A DNA stretch of 64,000 nucleotides from Patiria miniata (lineage: Eukaryota; Echinodermata; Asteroidea; Valvatida; Asterinidae). The position numbers and the translations under genes are program-made. The notes below the pieces were generated by a model, which saw only the letters and a program-made list of their open reading frames with translations, made no database searches and was not told the DNA's origin. The DNA is taken from NCBI RefSeq assembly GCF_015706575.1, contig NW_024037054.1, positions 186,001 through 250,000 of the forward strand, given 5' to 3'. Positions 45,484 through 60,400 of the stretch are shown here, one piece after another (the stretch's first letter is position 1; every line of letters begins with the position of its first letter).

Positions 45484-48400
45484 CTGCAACAACAAAATAC
45501 CCCCAAAAAACATCAACAAAAACCAAAACATTTCAGTTGTCAGTACCACAGAGCATCAATTCAGTAGTTTGTAAGATATATATCTTACAAACAATATAAG
45601 CCATTCTTTCTGGACAGGAGCCTGTCACATAGATCTGCACTGGCATTTGTTTCAAAACATGCAATTGAGAATGGTTATAAATACAGATACGCAGCGGAAA
45701 GAGCAAGGGATTCTCATGTAAATCATTAAATGCCATCTGGAGTAATTATAAATATTCCAAAAATATTTAAAAAAAAAAAAAATTAAGTGTATTTTGCTAA
45801 AACAAAAACATAAATGTTTTATAACTATGGATTATCATATGATCGATAGCTTTGTATTGCAATTGTTTAAAAGCACATCCAGTCAATTGTACTAGTTCAT
45901 CAAAGTGTTACATGTAACAATTATCTTCAAGCAAACTTGAATCCTCCATCCCGATTGGTTGATCCATAGCAATGATAGGGTTGTATCTGGTTTGTTAGTG
46001 TGATGTCATCACAACTTAACCATGCGTACTTCACATGGTGTAGCATAACACGAATGGAACCGGAAGTGAATGCAAATTGAGGGAAAGATTTCCATACCTG
46101 GACATCACTTGACACCCTGTGCACAAAACCTATGAGACTGGTCTGAAAAAGTGTTTTCTCAGTAAATGCTTCAATATTTTCCTTGCTAAATTTGACTTTT
46201 TAGGAGATATGTTTACTTTCTGATGGCTAATAGGTCACTGCAGGGAAAAAGTAGTGATGGCCAGGTATGGGAATCTTTCCAACTCAAGTGTTAAGCCAAT
46301 GGGCACTTGTAAGGCGCCTATCAAATGCCCCCCCCCCCCCCCCAAGGTTTGATGTTGGGGTTTGGTCATGTTTTTCATGCCCCAGGGTGGGGATATTTGG
46401 TCACTGAAAAACATTGTTTCCATTAGCATACTACAGGGAAAGGCAATCACTAGTGTGTCCCACGTATGTATGTCGGGGATTGTCACTTAAATTTTGCCCG
46501 AGGGGTGGGGATTTTGTCACTTCAAAAGTGACAATCCCCACGTCTTGGGTGGGGCAGCCGGATGCGGGGGGACAATAGATAGGCGCATAATCAGAGGCCA
46601 CTTGGGGGAAACAATTGATAGGCGCATAATCAGTGGTGCATGCGCGTGTGGGATGAAGTCACTAACGAACCAGATTATCTCATACTGCACGGTCCTTATT
46701 GCAAGGTGCGTAACATATGTTCTTCTATGATACGCATGTTTTCCTACTGCATGCAGGTGTTATGAGATATCGCCTAAAACATTACCACGGCGTACGTGTT
46801 CCATCTTTCCTGTGTGTCAAGTTTGCTCAGGCTCATGGAACACTAAAGATGTAGTGGGTCTGTGTTCCATATACCACTCTGCCTGCAGCATCATGGCATA
46901 TGGGACACAGATGCACTACACTGCGTATTCCACTCACACTTGATGGATAATTAAATATCAGACACAAGTCAGTAAGACTCTAAGAAAGCCAGATCTTAGC
47001 AAAAGTAGCACCAAACCTCTTGATTGATTTGTACATACCTTGCGTGCCAAGTGTTTGAAGTCCTCTGTGTTTGTAATTCTTCCCACCTTACAATCTGGTT
47101 TACGATAAGTGTTCAAGCAGCTTATCACGTAATGAGACATCTGGAAATACAAAGGTTGACACCAATACAAATATATTGTAGAATATGTCAAGAATCATCT
47201 CCATGTCACCTCAGATTGTGTTACAAATCAAGTGTATTATCACGTCTTGGTAACAAAAGATCAACTTTCACACAGCAGGTCTGAACTCTCTGTTTTCTCC
47301 TTGGAATGACCCCCTGAAGGGACCGATCCAGTAAGCTCCGCCCAGTGCGCACGTGGGCAAATTAACACACGCTCCTCTCCAATGCCACGCTGCATTTTCC
47401 TTCCGCGCGCATCATACGCGCGTGCACGCATGTCGGACTTTAGTGCACGCACGTCGGACATAGATGACGGCTGTGATTGATCAGAACACCATGGGGCGGT
47501 GCTTACTGGATCGGTCCAGTCATGTCGTCAATTATTTGTGTGTGACATTTGCAGATTCTCATGGAAATCTTGGCATATGATTGTGATACAGTGCTGCAAA
47601 TTACTACCTAGGGTATCTACTTCCCATATATACATATTCTGCCCTAAAAAAACACAGAATATCTCAGACTTCTCAGTACCTAATGAACTTAGGGGAAATT
47701 CAGAATAGGCAATGTTAAAAATTTCGAAATTGTTTTGCCCCACTCCGAATTTGCGCCGGGATTAGCTGAAAATTTTGATTTTCACAAAAGGCAAAATTTT
47801 CCAGCCAACTTCTGACATACAGCCAAACGCCACAAATACTGATTCCCAAGAGTTATTTGAAAAGTTTTGTACGATATTTCTTGCCGAAACCTCATATGTT
47901 TCAATACTCCGGGGTGTGAACTAGAGCGTTAACTGTTCAACAATAGGCCGTGCACAACGGCCACTTCAAGATCAATAAATGGTCCACCTCCTCAGACTTC
48001 ACAGACTTTGTGTGTGTGTACAAAATGCATGAGGGATTAGCGTATTTAGACGTCACCCGGAGGCGAGTCAAGGCAATCTTGACGTTTTAACCCGTCAGCC
48101 GTGCCTGTGTATAAAAACAGCCAGTGCAGGCAGAGGTCGGCTATCGATGACAACGGAACAGCACAGACATGACAGACGATCTCGAAGAGGCCGCTGGGCA
48201 TTTTTGGTTCCTTTCCTTCTTTTTTTTCTCTATTACTATAATTGAAAACTGAATTTTGATTTTCAGTTATTTCCTTTGACCCACCCACCCACCATTTCAA
48301 TAAAGATCGAAATTTGTAACATTGACTATTCTGTATGGCCCCTTAAAGATCTCCCAAATCCTCCCGCTCAAACCAGATGTCAGAGATTTTTTGAAATTGC

Positions 48401-51400
48401 ATTTTTCCCACGGCGGTGTGAAACACGCTTTGGGCTTGAGCTGATGTTGGTTGGTTGGTGGGTTGGTGGATGGACACTGTACTCGGCCATATATTGTATT
48501 CATACAAGTCAAGTATTACACCTTTGCAAGTATTACAGCTTTGCATTCGAAGACCGGTTTTGCAAACACTGTTGCGCATGCATCTAATTTGCATACTTTT
48601 TGCATCTTAGATCACGCCCCATTCTTTTCATTTTCTGTACTCTCGAGGTACCAGTACGGCCCGGGTGCACAGACGGTGCCGTATAGCTGTCTTCACACAT
48701 TACCCGGCCTCGCTGCTACCCGGTCACCGTGGGTTGTACTACTTGGTACTTGTTTTTACAATATGGGAGACGTTTACCCAAACACCAGTGCAGACCCCTG
48801 ACAGCCTTCAAAAAATGTTAGAGGGGTCCAAAAATGTAGAACCATACAGAAAAAAGGACCATGGTCAAATGGCGGGTGATAATTTTCAAAATCTAAGAAT
48901 GAAAATATTGCTGAAGAATGCGACAGTAATTGTTTGATCTTCTGGATATAGATGTACATCAGTTATATGTAAACAATTGTGTACATCTCTTAGTTTTTTA
49001 AGACAGTATTTTAGATAATAATATTGATATGCTGCAACATGGTTGTTCAGTTCAAACCTCGGTGCCCTGTGTGTTTTACAATGTAGCTCAATGTCAAACT
49101 CAGAAGCTTGTGTATGATAAAATACTGACCTTAGACCTGAATTGCAGTTTGCATCTCTTTGCCAGCTCACTGGATGTATCTGCTGCAGCAGTAGTTGTAC
49201 GTTTCTTGGATTTCTCATCATAGGTAGGAGTGCCAAGGTCCATGTCTGTCTCAGGACCACCAGGCACAGGGGCATTACCATCCCAGCTAGGCATGTCCCA
49301 TTGAGTTTGTCTGCAAACAAAATCAATACAGGGAATCATAATATGGTAACTCATACATATTTAAATCAGGGATGTGGTGGTACTTCGAGACCGACATGTT
49401 GTCTCTCACTCAGGTACGCCGCTACCCGTATTGCACAGACCAAAATGTACACGAGGTGCATTTGCCACTGAAAATATATTTTCATCTGGTCCTCAGACAA
49501 GTGAACTATGTAAACCATATTATACGTTTGTAGGAACTAGACTACATGAAACCCGGCGCTCGCATCGAGCCCAGCATACAACGTACGTACGCACACCACA
49601 ATGTAAACTGTATGCACACAATAACCAACACACCCACACACACAAGAACGACCGCAACACCCGCATGCTCCATTAGTCTCAAAGTGCATTGATACCACTG
49701 ATCAGTGATTGATACTTGCAGGGCTGGTGGGGGGACCCCTATGGCTTGCAATTACACTCGTGTCTATGCAGCCACTTCCCATAGACGCGTGTGTAATTTC
49801 AGGCTGTAGCCAAGTGGCTTTGTACATGCACAAAGCTGGGATCCTGTCTCCAGTCTGCTTAAACCTCGTTCTCAAGCAATGACAATTGCATGCGAGGGAA
49901 TGCAAAAACCACATGTACAGGAACCTCGCAGCCCTACACACGAGGTGCAAATTCCATTGAAGAAAATACTTAGTCTGGTCCTGAAGACAAGTGAACTCAT
50001 GTCCAGCCGTGAGTAGCGTATTTATTTTACGTTTATAATAATACAATACAGACATGTACTGTAATTTTCGTAATGCAAGCCGCGGCTTATACGTTGATTT
50101 TGCCTATGAAAATGTTTACTGCGGCTTATACACAGGGCGGCTTATACGCCGAGCCTTGAAGAATAAAAATGAGATTTAATGTACTGGTATGAGAAAAAAA
50201 CTGTTGCTGAAATGAATTATCAATCGTTACCAGACTTGAGGTACCGGAAAGTCATTACCAAACAATTAAAGCACGTCCCACGAAAAGGTACCGAGCGGTA
50301 CATGTACCAAAAGTGCGGCCGGCGGCCTGCCGTGCGTGAGTGATAGCTGTCTTCGTTGGCACATCGATGTGACATTATTTTGTGCTGCATGCATGCCCAA
50401 TGCAATATGCACACTTGTGGAACACACCATTTGCATAGCTGCCAACTTTTCAAAATCCTAATTAGTAATCAACCCGCGCGGTCATTTTCAACTGCTCGTT
50501 TTATCAAAAGCTTTACCAACATCGAGTACAGGTACATGGTTTACATGTACACATACATGTGCATACCCTTCTTGTTGTGAATAATAATGTACTGTAGGCC
50601 AAAAGATAAATAAAAAAATTAAAAATATTTTTTTTTTTTTAATTAATTTTGTTTTAATGTCTGTATCTGTTTGTTGAAGTCAAATAAATAATAACAATAA
50701 TAACATGCGCATATTTTTTTGGAGATGCATGCTATCGATGTGGAGTTTCGAGTTCGTATCATGTTTTTACACACAATGATTTAGGGCCACCGTATGCAAT
50801 AGAAATATCCCGCCAACATACCTTGCAAACGCATGCTGATATATCTTTTCTGGACGTTGTGACAAACTCAAACTCTATTACCAATTATTCCAACCATACT
50901 CTTATTAAATTCCATGATTAAAGTCTGGCACTGATGGGTCTCATCCCGGCAATAAGCGACCAAATGTGCTCACGATTGTCACTGAAAAGTACTCACATAC
51001 AGTACACACAACCACACATCCACGAGATGCACACAAACGACACACCATTGAAAAATATTTTTAGTCTGGTCCTCAAGTACTCCACTGCGCACACTGCATT
51101 GATGTCTATCAGGTGCTCGACTGCATTCTTATTAGACTTGTCACCAGTCCATCCATTATCGCGACATTTCGCCAGAAGTTTTCGGTCAAAAACAATACTT
51201 TATAAGTATTTTTTTTTTCGTTAGGTAGAAAATGGGAAATTCGTAATGTCTTAGTGGCAAATCGTATTTTCGTAATTTAACAAACAATTCGTAATAATTA
51301 CGTAAAAATCGTAATAGTTGGCAGCTATGCATTTGTGGTAATAAAGGAATGTACTTTCTTGAGAACAATAATTACCAATATTTCCGCTGTTTCAAAAAAA

Positions 51401-54400
51401 AAGACAACTAATGCTTTTTATGGAGTCCGAAACGATTCATTATTGGACAATCAGTTTTTCAACGTCACAATATAATTTTTTTCCTGGAAATGTATTCAAG
51501 AAACGATGAAAAATGTAGAAAAAGGCTAAATCACCCGTTACAAAATTAATGGATTCGTCCATAAACATGCATGCATCGTGTTGACTGTTTTTGAAAAAAG
51601 TATGATCGAAAACTTTATTTTTTTTATTGTTAGTACTTGTTAGTAATCACAACAATTTGATAAGTTTTGTTGTAAAAAAAGGACCTATTTATTCTGAGGA
51701 CAAAACAAATCAGCATCTGTTGCCACAAAGCAAGTTTTGTAGCGCTCCAGTCAGACGACACATGGTGGGTAGCATACTCTCTCAAGTCTTGCGGGAAAAT
51801 GTTATCATTTGCCGCTCGGGATCACCGGCACAGGCTGCCGGGCCATGCGCTAAGTTTTAGGCCGGGGACTGGCCGGGCCAGCCGGCAGCAATTCCCGGGG
51901 TTTATTTCTCACCGTAAATTTCTTTTGTTTTTCTTTAACGAGTTATCGACCGTAAATGTTTTGATACAACTTTTGTGGCCCTTTTATAGTCTTCGTAGTG
52001 CAAATGGAACTGGTCCAGAGAATTTTGACATTAGAATTTGGAGGGCTTACAACATTGAAACCACTGCGGTCGGTGCGGCTTACACGCCAGTGCAGCTAAT
52101 ACGCCAACGTAAAATTCTAATTTGCAGATTATACTCCGCGCGGCCTATATTCCGAAAATTACGGTACATCGCAAATTACAGAGTAAGTAATTTTTGGCAT
52201 AATTAGTTAGTACATTCTACCCCCCCCCCCCATTTTCTCAACGGATTCACACGATTCACGTGGGTTGACTTTTAAGGCCCAAAAACCGGATTTCCAGGAA
52301 AAATTCCCCAGCGTCTTTTACTAGGAACTGGACCAAGTCCATCAAAATCCATCAATCACTGTGCTTCCAATACAATGCGTCCAATACATAATGGAATCCA
52401 CAACTGACCCTGATGGCCCCTGTTGACAATTTATTCATAAATTTGTTTCATTTCGTCATACTACCTCAACGAAAAGTGAATGAAAGCCCCATTTCTAGCA
52501 GGCATTTGTGAATAAATAACAATGACTTTAATTGTCATGTGTTTAAAAAAATGTGTTTCATAAATCTCAATTTCGTTTCACGTATTGTTACATCGGAACA
52601 GATGCTGCATTACATACAATACCTGGGCATGATAAGTTATAAGGCTTAACTGGTTCCAATACAAGTTCACATTCAAGTGACATCTTGCCAAACTGGGTGG
52701 GTACCAGCTGGTCAATGTGCATGTGATATACTAGTGTGGCTGGCTAGCACTATAGTACAACTTGGTACATGGCAAGCCAGCAATGGTATCATTCAAACAT
52801 GGTTTGAAGAAAACACATGTGGTGGATAGTTGCAACAAATGAGGGCATGGCCTAGTACTGAAATTGGCCATAGTCCTGCAAGGTTATTGTTTTAGTGCCT
52901 GCAGTGGTATGGCCTCCAGCCGGCGAGTCGCCGTTAATTTCCACCAGTGATTAACCATCATCTCAGGCATCAAATTGAGTTAGGTAACACACCTTGTGAT
53001 GGCATGATAGTAGTAGACCTTGCCTTCCTGGTCTCTTGCTGTTCTCCAATTAGGAGGCAACTGTTGGGTCTTAGGCTTGGAAGGTGGGGATGGAATCCCT
53101 TGAGAAGGCATGCCTTGGTTTAAGTGCTGCTGAATTTGCTGTGCCTATGGAGGACAAAATCAAACTAAAGATAACTACTGGTAACAATTATGGACAGTAT
53201 ACATACACATGTACATTCAAACACCAAATAACAAGGTCCTTGGGACTTTACAAATTACCTTGTTATAACAGGTTCCTTGTATTAACAGTAATGGAAAACA
53301 AAGAAAACCAAAAACTTGGTACCTAAAATGTTGCTTGTTATAAGCAGGCCCTTGTATTAACAGTGTTCTTCTTATCAAGGTTCGACAAACATGTACATGA
53401 GCACAAGGCGACACTGCCCTATCAACAAAAATTCACCACTGATAACAAATAAACAGCATACAATACCGATACATTTAGGTGGTGAAAGTTGTGCCATGCA
53501 CAATGGGAAAAATAACGGGATGCTTAACCGCTTTAAAGTGAGTTTATGAGATGCTCATAAACCAGTAGCCAATTTGCCATTCTTCTGAAATTCATGCATG
53601 AAAACAATGAGACATCCCTCTTCACTTAAACTGTTTTGTAAAGTGCACTTCATTAAACATTTCAAATGTTACATGCTTTTCCTGACAACTGAGGACATGG
53701 TGACGTGGTTGCTTTGATGTGATTCAAGGCAGTGCACTCTTCAGTTATGGGGTTTTCTGTTCAAATGGTGAACTGCAAAAGTTGCTCACTAGAAACGTTT
53801 GTGCATTAATGCCTAGCCACCCCAACCCTTCAATATCCAACTGCGTGTTTTGTTGGAATCTGTTGGAATGAGCACTGCATTAGTAAATTGATAAATGCTT
53901 TACAAATGTACATGGGGCATAGGAAAAAATTATATTTCATTAACCCTTGAAACATCAAGCTGGAAGACATCAAACAGCAGGTTTCTTCGAATACAGCTGA
54001 CATCACTGATCTTTAAAAATCAGTGACTTTTACTCAAGATAAACTGGAATCAATGAAGTCACAGATCAACAAAAAGATCGAGTACAACCTCAATGTGTTC
54101 AGACACATCGAAGGTCACATTGATGACATCAACGACAGAAATCATCGGAACAACATCGTCATTCAGGGCATACCGAAAGGCTCTGAAGCAGGTAGTGAGA
54201 GAGCAGGTAGTGGTGGGAGCGTACTGCTTGACACCCTGGGGACGAGGTTGGCTATTGAGGAGCTCGAGACAGCAGTTGAACAATCAATACAAGACAGAAA
54301 GGATTGTTTGTCCAGAGGGACCATTGCCAAACATGACTATGGGTCTGGTCTTCGATAATTTCCACGAGCTGGCCGACACGCCTTTTGGAGCAGGTACCTT

Positions 54401-57400
54401 GCACAACACAACGGGTACATATCAGACCGAAGGGGTGCCATTGAAGCATGCAGAAACATCCAGGCTACCTGAGACATCTGTACCAAAGGCAAGAGAGAGA
54501 AGGCTAGAAGTGGATCAGCCTGACCTTGAACCATACAGGAAAAAAAACCAAGTGACCGTCTTTTGATACACACAGAAGGCTATCTGGACATTGCAAGAAT
54601 TAGGTCGCAAAGGTCGAAATATGGATCTTGGCTGGATATGCCAATCCTTGCAGCTGGAGAACATCTCAATATGCGCCAGCTTCAGTGCCAGATATAAAGA
54701 AGCTGCCAAAATGGTGCTTGTGTGTGATATTCTAATTAAAAGTCGATTTTGGGGGTTCTTCAGGTGGTGCCCCTTCACAAACACATGGTTCTGAAGGTCA
54801 GACATACATGTCCCTACCCACCCACACGCACCATCAAACCTTTTGTGCTCAATATTCTAAATCAACCTCTGTCAGCTCTCCGACTAACAGCTGCTGTAAG
54901 TTTTGTGAAATCATCATTCACAACATTGTGTTTGTAGTGACACAGTTACACAAATCTACAACATCCATGTACATCCTTGGCATGGCATGTGTTACACAAT
55001 GACTGGTAACATCTACAAACACAGACACGTTTGTTGATGGTGTAAATCAAGAATTTTCTACATTTTTGCAACAGCTCTCATTGGTTTTGTACACGTTTTC
55101 TAATCGAGGTCGTCCTCGATTTGGTTCCTGTCCTCGATTCATTGATGATGTTGCACATGTGTGTCCTTGATTTACATCATAAACACCACAACCTAGTCCT
55201 ACCTGTTGGATGTTCGTCTGGACATTACTTTCTGTGTTGAGTGGCATAATGGTCTGAGTAACAAGCATTCCATCAGGGGTCACAAAGGTCACCGTTTGTG
55301 CAGGGGCAGTAGGCTGAGGCTGTGGTCAAAACAACAAAGTCATTAATACAGTAATACCAGCAAGTATCATACAATCTGAAATCAAACACTTTGAGCTCAA
55401 CAAAGTCCTTCAAATCCTGGCGATGCCCATGGTTATAGCCCACATCACAAGTCAATTGTTAAAGCATTTAGAGTTTATTACTTTGCAATTAATTAATTAA
55501 AGGTTCACTTTTGTCCAAAGATTGCCAAAATTGAGTGTTTCATACAGTTTGCTAGCCATACTTCAAAGGTCAGGGGTCAAAGAGAATTCACACAACGACT
55601 TTAATTTACTGAGAAAATGTTGTTAAACCGTTTGTTTACATCAAGCGTGCCTTACCCTATGCATGTTTTCCAGCAGTTAATCATCCCATCGACTTTTGAA
55701 CAAATCTCTCAACATAATACTGGCGCCACAAAAAATGCATGCATGTGTCACATATTTAAGGGAAGATACAACATTTTACTGGATTGTAGGGAATGACAGT
55801 TTAAAGCATCCTGTAAAATCGTGGCTCCTGGTGTGCTGACATTTCCAAGAAAATATGGTATTTTTCCAACACTGGTTGGCCTGTTGGAGAAAACTGGATT
55901 TTTTTCACTAACTGCTTCTAATTTTGCCTTATTAGTTATTCCGCATTTTCTTTGCAATTGATTACACACCTGTGAAGGGGTACAAGCCTTAACCCTAACC
56001 AACCTCACTCCTCCAAAATCCTCCTGGCGGTTTTGGAGGATTCTAGAGGATTGAGGATGAATGGTAATTGAATCAAATGAGGATTCTGGAGGATTGAGGA
56101 TGAATGGTGATTGAAGCACATGAGGATTTTGGAGGATTGAGGATGAATGGTGATTGAAGCACAAGAGGATTTTGGAGGATTGAGGATGAATGCATTTTGA
56201 GGCAGGACTGTCTGATGATTTTGAAGGATTTGGCGTTGGTCATCCTTCATTTAAACACGAGTGCAAAATTTTGGGATGAGGAGGATTTTGGAGGATTGAG
56301 GATGAATGCATTTTGAGGCAGGACTGTCTGACAATTTTGAAAAATTTAGGCGGAGTTGCAAAATTTTGGAGGATTTTGGAGGATTGAGGATGGTTGTAAG
56401 CAACAAGGGCCTAGGGGGTTAGGGTTAATTAATAGACTGATTCTCTGACCTTACAATTCCTCAAAGTCTATAAATTGCTCTGATTCATCTTAAGTGGGGT
56501 CAGGGAACCAGACTACAAGAACATGATTGGTTTTCTTGTTTTTTTCAGCAACTACAAGCCCAAAACGTGGAACACGTTATTTTTTATAACATACTGATCC
56601 TCCAAATTCATATATTTCTGAAAATTGCAGCAAAAGCAAATGTTGTACATTCCTTTAATAGTGACAAGTCCCAAGCTACTTTCAGACTTGCACACAGTTG
56701 CCCCGACATTCCTTTGCAGTGTAATTACATGTACACGAAAACAGTAATATTCTAGTTTTTCAAGCCCAAATGGGTGCATTCTCTTAAAAATCCTCCTTTG
56801 AACCAATAAACTCAAACAACTTGAATATTAGCTAATGGATTATCATAAATTAAGAACCTGAAACAAACACTGACTAACCTAGTGCTGTGCATTTCAAATA
56901 ACTTACTATTCAAATTTTCTAACTTGGACTTGATGGAATATTCGAAATGCGCTGATCAAGTTTTACCTGTTCCAGCCTTAAACTGGCAGCCAATCAGGAT
57001 CTGCGCATGCCTTTGCTTGTTGAAAATTGACAAAAAGCTCTTATTTAAAAAAAAAAAGGATCATGTATGTATTGATATATTTTTACGAGGTGGCAGAATG
57101 GCTGATATTCGACAGATTTTAAACAAGAAATTTGAGCTAATTTTCCTCACAGCTGCTCTCAAACCATTCATGTAAAGTGGCATTTGACAGAAATGTAGCA
57201 ATTGACAAACAATATAATCACACAGCTTAAACAATTTACACAATTAAAACAATACCATAGACATTTTTCATCTCTTTGAGACCGCTCACATTTTTCGAAT
57301 ATTTGAAACGGAACCCCCCCCCCCAAAAAAAAAAAACAGCCAGTGCTGTACACTTTTTGATGGATGATCAAATATTTGGCACAGCCCTAGACTAGCCATT

Positions 57401-60400
57401 TTCAAGATTTGTTATAATTAGCTAATTGTGACCTTCAAATTCAGATATGGAGCCAGATGTGACTCCATTACACTATGTAATCAAGTCTATTAGCAAAGCC
57501 CACCTGTGGTTGTACCACCTGCTGCTGAATAACATGCGGCTGTGCTGCAATCTGTGGAGCTGGTTGTACCTGCTGAAGCTGAGAGTGAGGTTGTTGAGGT
57601 ACCACATAATTTGGCCGAGGTGCTGCAGGGACTACAGGTATGTGACTAGGGTGAGGGCCTGGGGGAGCAGGGACCCTGAACTGAGGCTGTGGTAGTACTG
57701 GATGAGGTTGAGGATGGCCTTGAGATGGGTTTGTTTCCCAACCCTACCAAATCAATAAAACAATATGTGTTTACCCATTAGTGACTGTACATCCCAAATC
57801 ATCCCACCACTTACATACGTGTACACACTCACATAACTGCCAACTTTTCAAAATCCAAATTAGTAATTTACCCGCACGGTCATTTTCAACTGCGCGTACA
57901 TTAACAGTGTATGTACCAGCTTTACTAACATCACGTATATATTGTACATGTGCATACCTTTTTTTTAGTGATTAATCTGTAGTGTACTATAGGCCATAGG
58001 ATATGTGGAGGAAAACAAAAATTAATTTTTTTTAATTAATTTTTTAACTGTCTGTATTTGTTTGTCGAAGTCAAATAAATAGTAACAATAATAACATATG
58101 CACATATTTTTCTGAGATGCATGCTATCGATGTTGGAGTTTCGAGTTTGTATGTTTTTACATACATGTACCTTTACATTAGGGCCACCGTACGCGATAGA
58201 AATATCCCGCCGTCATACCTTGCAAAACGCATACTGATTTATCTTTCCTTGACGTTGTGATAAACTCAAACTCCTTTCAATACTTGTTACTAAGAATAGT
58301 CCCTTGTTTGTTGTCTTGGAAGTCATGATGATGTCACATTAAGTCCAAAGAACTTTTCGTGAATACTACGAACATGATGAAAACTTGGGACTCACATGGC
58401 AATCCTTTGGGCGACATCTTAAAAAGCGAGTGTATGACACACACGCTGGTTCCAAGTCGTTTGCACACATGTATTACACGAACTGGCTGGTGCCCGGCGG
58501 TTACATCCATGTCAGAATGACTTGGCTCCAGCTTGACATTGGTAGCAATTACAGCCACGTCCCATAAGACTCATGTGCAATTGCAAGCCGTAGCCAATAA
58601 TTTGACACAGCTTATATCTAACCAATTTTTCAGCGTTTCGGTTCATAAATTTAAGGTATTAAATTGACAATGTAAACGATTTTGAGGAAATTTGTAATAA
58701 AGGGCAATAAATTCGTAATTCGGAATATAGCTCGTATTTTCGTAATGATTACGCCAAATTTTGGAAAAGTTGGCATGTATGCACTCATTACCAAAAATAC
58801 TTTACAATATAAGATCATAAGCGAACAACATTTCATTTCAAGGAAGCATGTACAGCGAGTCTCAAAATACCCGTAACATTTTTTGCGTCACCTCCGAAAC
58901 ATGTACCGCCATTATATTTATAACATTTTAAAGCTTGGAATCTTAACATATCCCAGATAAGTATTGCTTTGATTTTCAAAAGGATTTTGAAATGGTTTGT
59001 GATCAAATAAAGGTACGTCAAAACAAACTCAACCGATTTCAAGGAAAATCAATCATGCGCATTTTTTCTAATGTGAAAATGGTTCACTATTTTCATGATT
59101 CTGTCTTTCCTATTCTGTTCAATCCACGTAGACTGCACCTTAAATGAATTTACACTATTGTTCTTTGTATCAAGTTCAATTTTGTCATTCACGTATGTAC
59201 CTATTCAAAAAGCGTGACACAAGTTTGCATCCTTTCCACGTTTTGGACATGCCTTTATTTGAACATGAATAAATTAAATTTAATTTGGCGGTACGTGTTT
59301 CCGGGCAGAGGCTAGAGCCTGGCACACAAAAGTTGCGGGTATTTTGGGACACGCTGTAGACTACTTGATGGGAACAACTTGACTAACCTGAGGGTCGTGG
59401 TCTGGCATGGCATGCATCCCCTCAGCAGGCATTACATGTGGTGGACCCTCCAATCCATGTGGATGATGCATAAGTGGCTCCTGTGGTAAGCCTATATCTG
59501 GCTGCATGTTCTCAAACATTGGCTGTCCATGCACTGGTATGGGCATTCCATTCTCATCAAATGGTACCATCTCATGAGGATGTGGCATCATCTCATTATA
59601 ACCAGCATTTGGGTTCATGTGGTGTGGGAAAACTCCATCTGGTAGCATACCGCCATGTTCCATTGGGACTCCCTGATTAGGATGCATCATGTGCATCATA
59701 GGATGATCCCCATCAAATGGAGGTGGAATTGGAAAGCCATTTGCATCCACAAACTGAATCCGTCCTTCCTCATCTATGAAATGCGGGTGCTGACTTAGGA
59801 ATTCCTCTTCTTGTTGTTTGCGAAGCTCTTCCTCCATGTCTGCTTGCTCCACTTGTTTTTCAAATCGTTGCCTCCTTTCCTCTTTAGACAGCCCTGGTTT
59901 ATCAGCCTTTGCCTGTTTCACTTGCCCTTCTTTGTTTGTAGTTGCTGTCTCAGTCTTCCATGGCTTCCTAAGTTTTGGAAGAGTACTTTTGGAAGTGTCT
60001 GTATCTTTTTTCTCTGTAGACTGAGTCGAGTTTTTCTCCTCTTTTTCTTTGCTGGCTGAACGACTACGTCTCTTCCTGTCTTCTCTCCTATCCCAGCTTC
60101 GTTTCCTATCTTTGTCTCTATCACGGTATCTGTCACGTTCCCGACTACGTTCTCTTCTGCTATCTCTATCACGATGTCTATCTCTGTCTCTATCTCTGTC
60201 TCTATCATAGTCTCTGTCACGCTCCCTGTCCCGGCTGTATCGTCTGTCTCTATCATAACCTCTATCCCGGTCTCTATCTCGATCTCTCTCCGAGAAATCT
60301 CGATCTCGTTCACGATCTCTGTTTTTAGGTATCCTGTAAATTTCCTGGAAAGACAAATTAAAAAGGTGTTGAAATCTTTATGACTCCATCTTTTCTCAAA

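Noticed and set aside
48276..48801. Cluster of overlapping 70-116-codon frames on both strands
   Set aside because: No domain, no splice context, and they share a repeat-like tail (CCATACAGAAAAAA) with 54530-54560; intronic noise.
53084..53326. + strand open frame over the WW exon
   Set aside because: Antisense to SETD2; the minus strand has the conserved WW motif and correct junctions.
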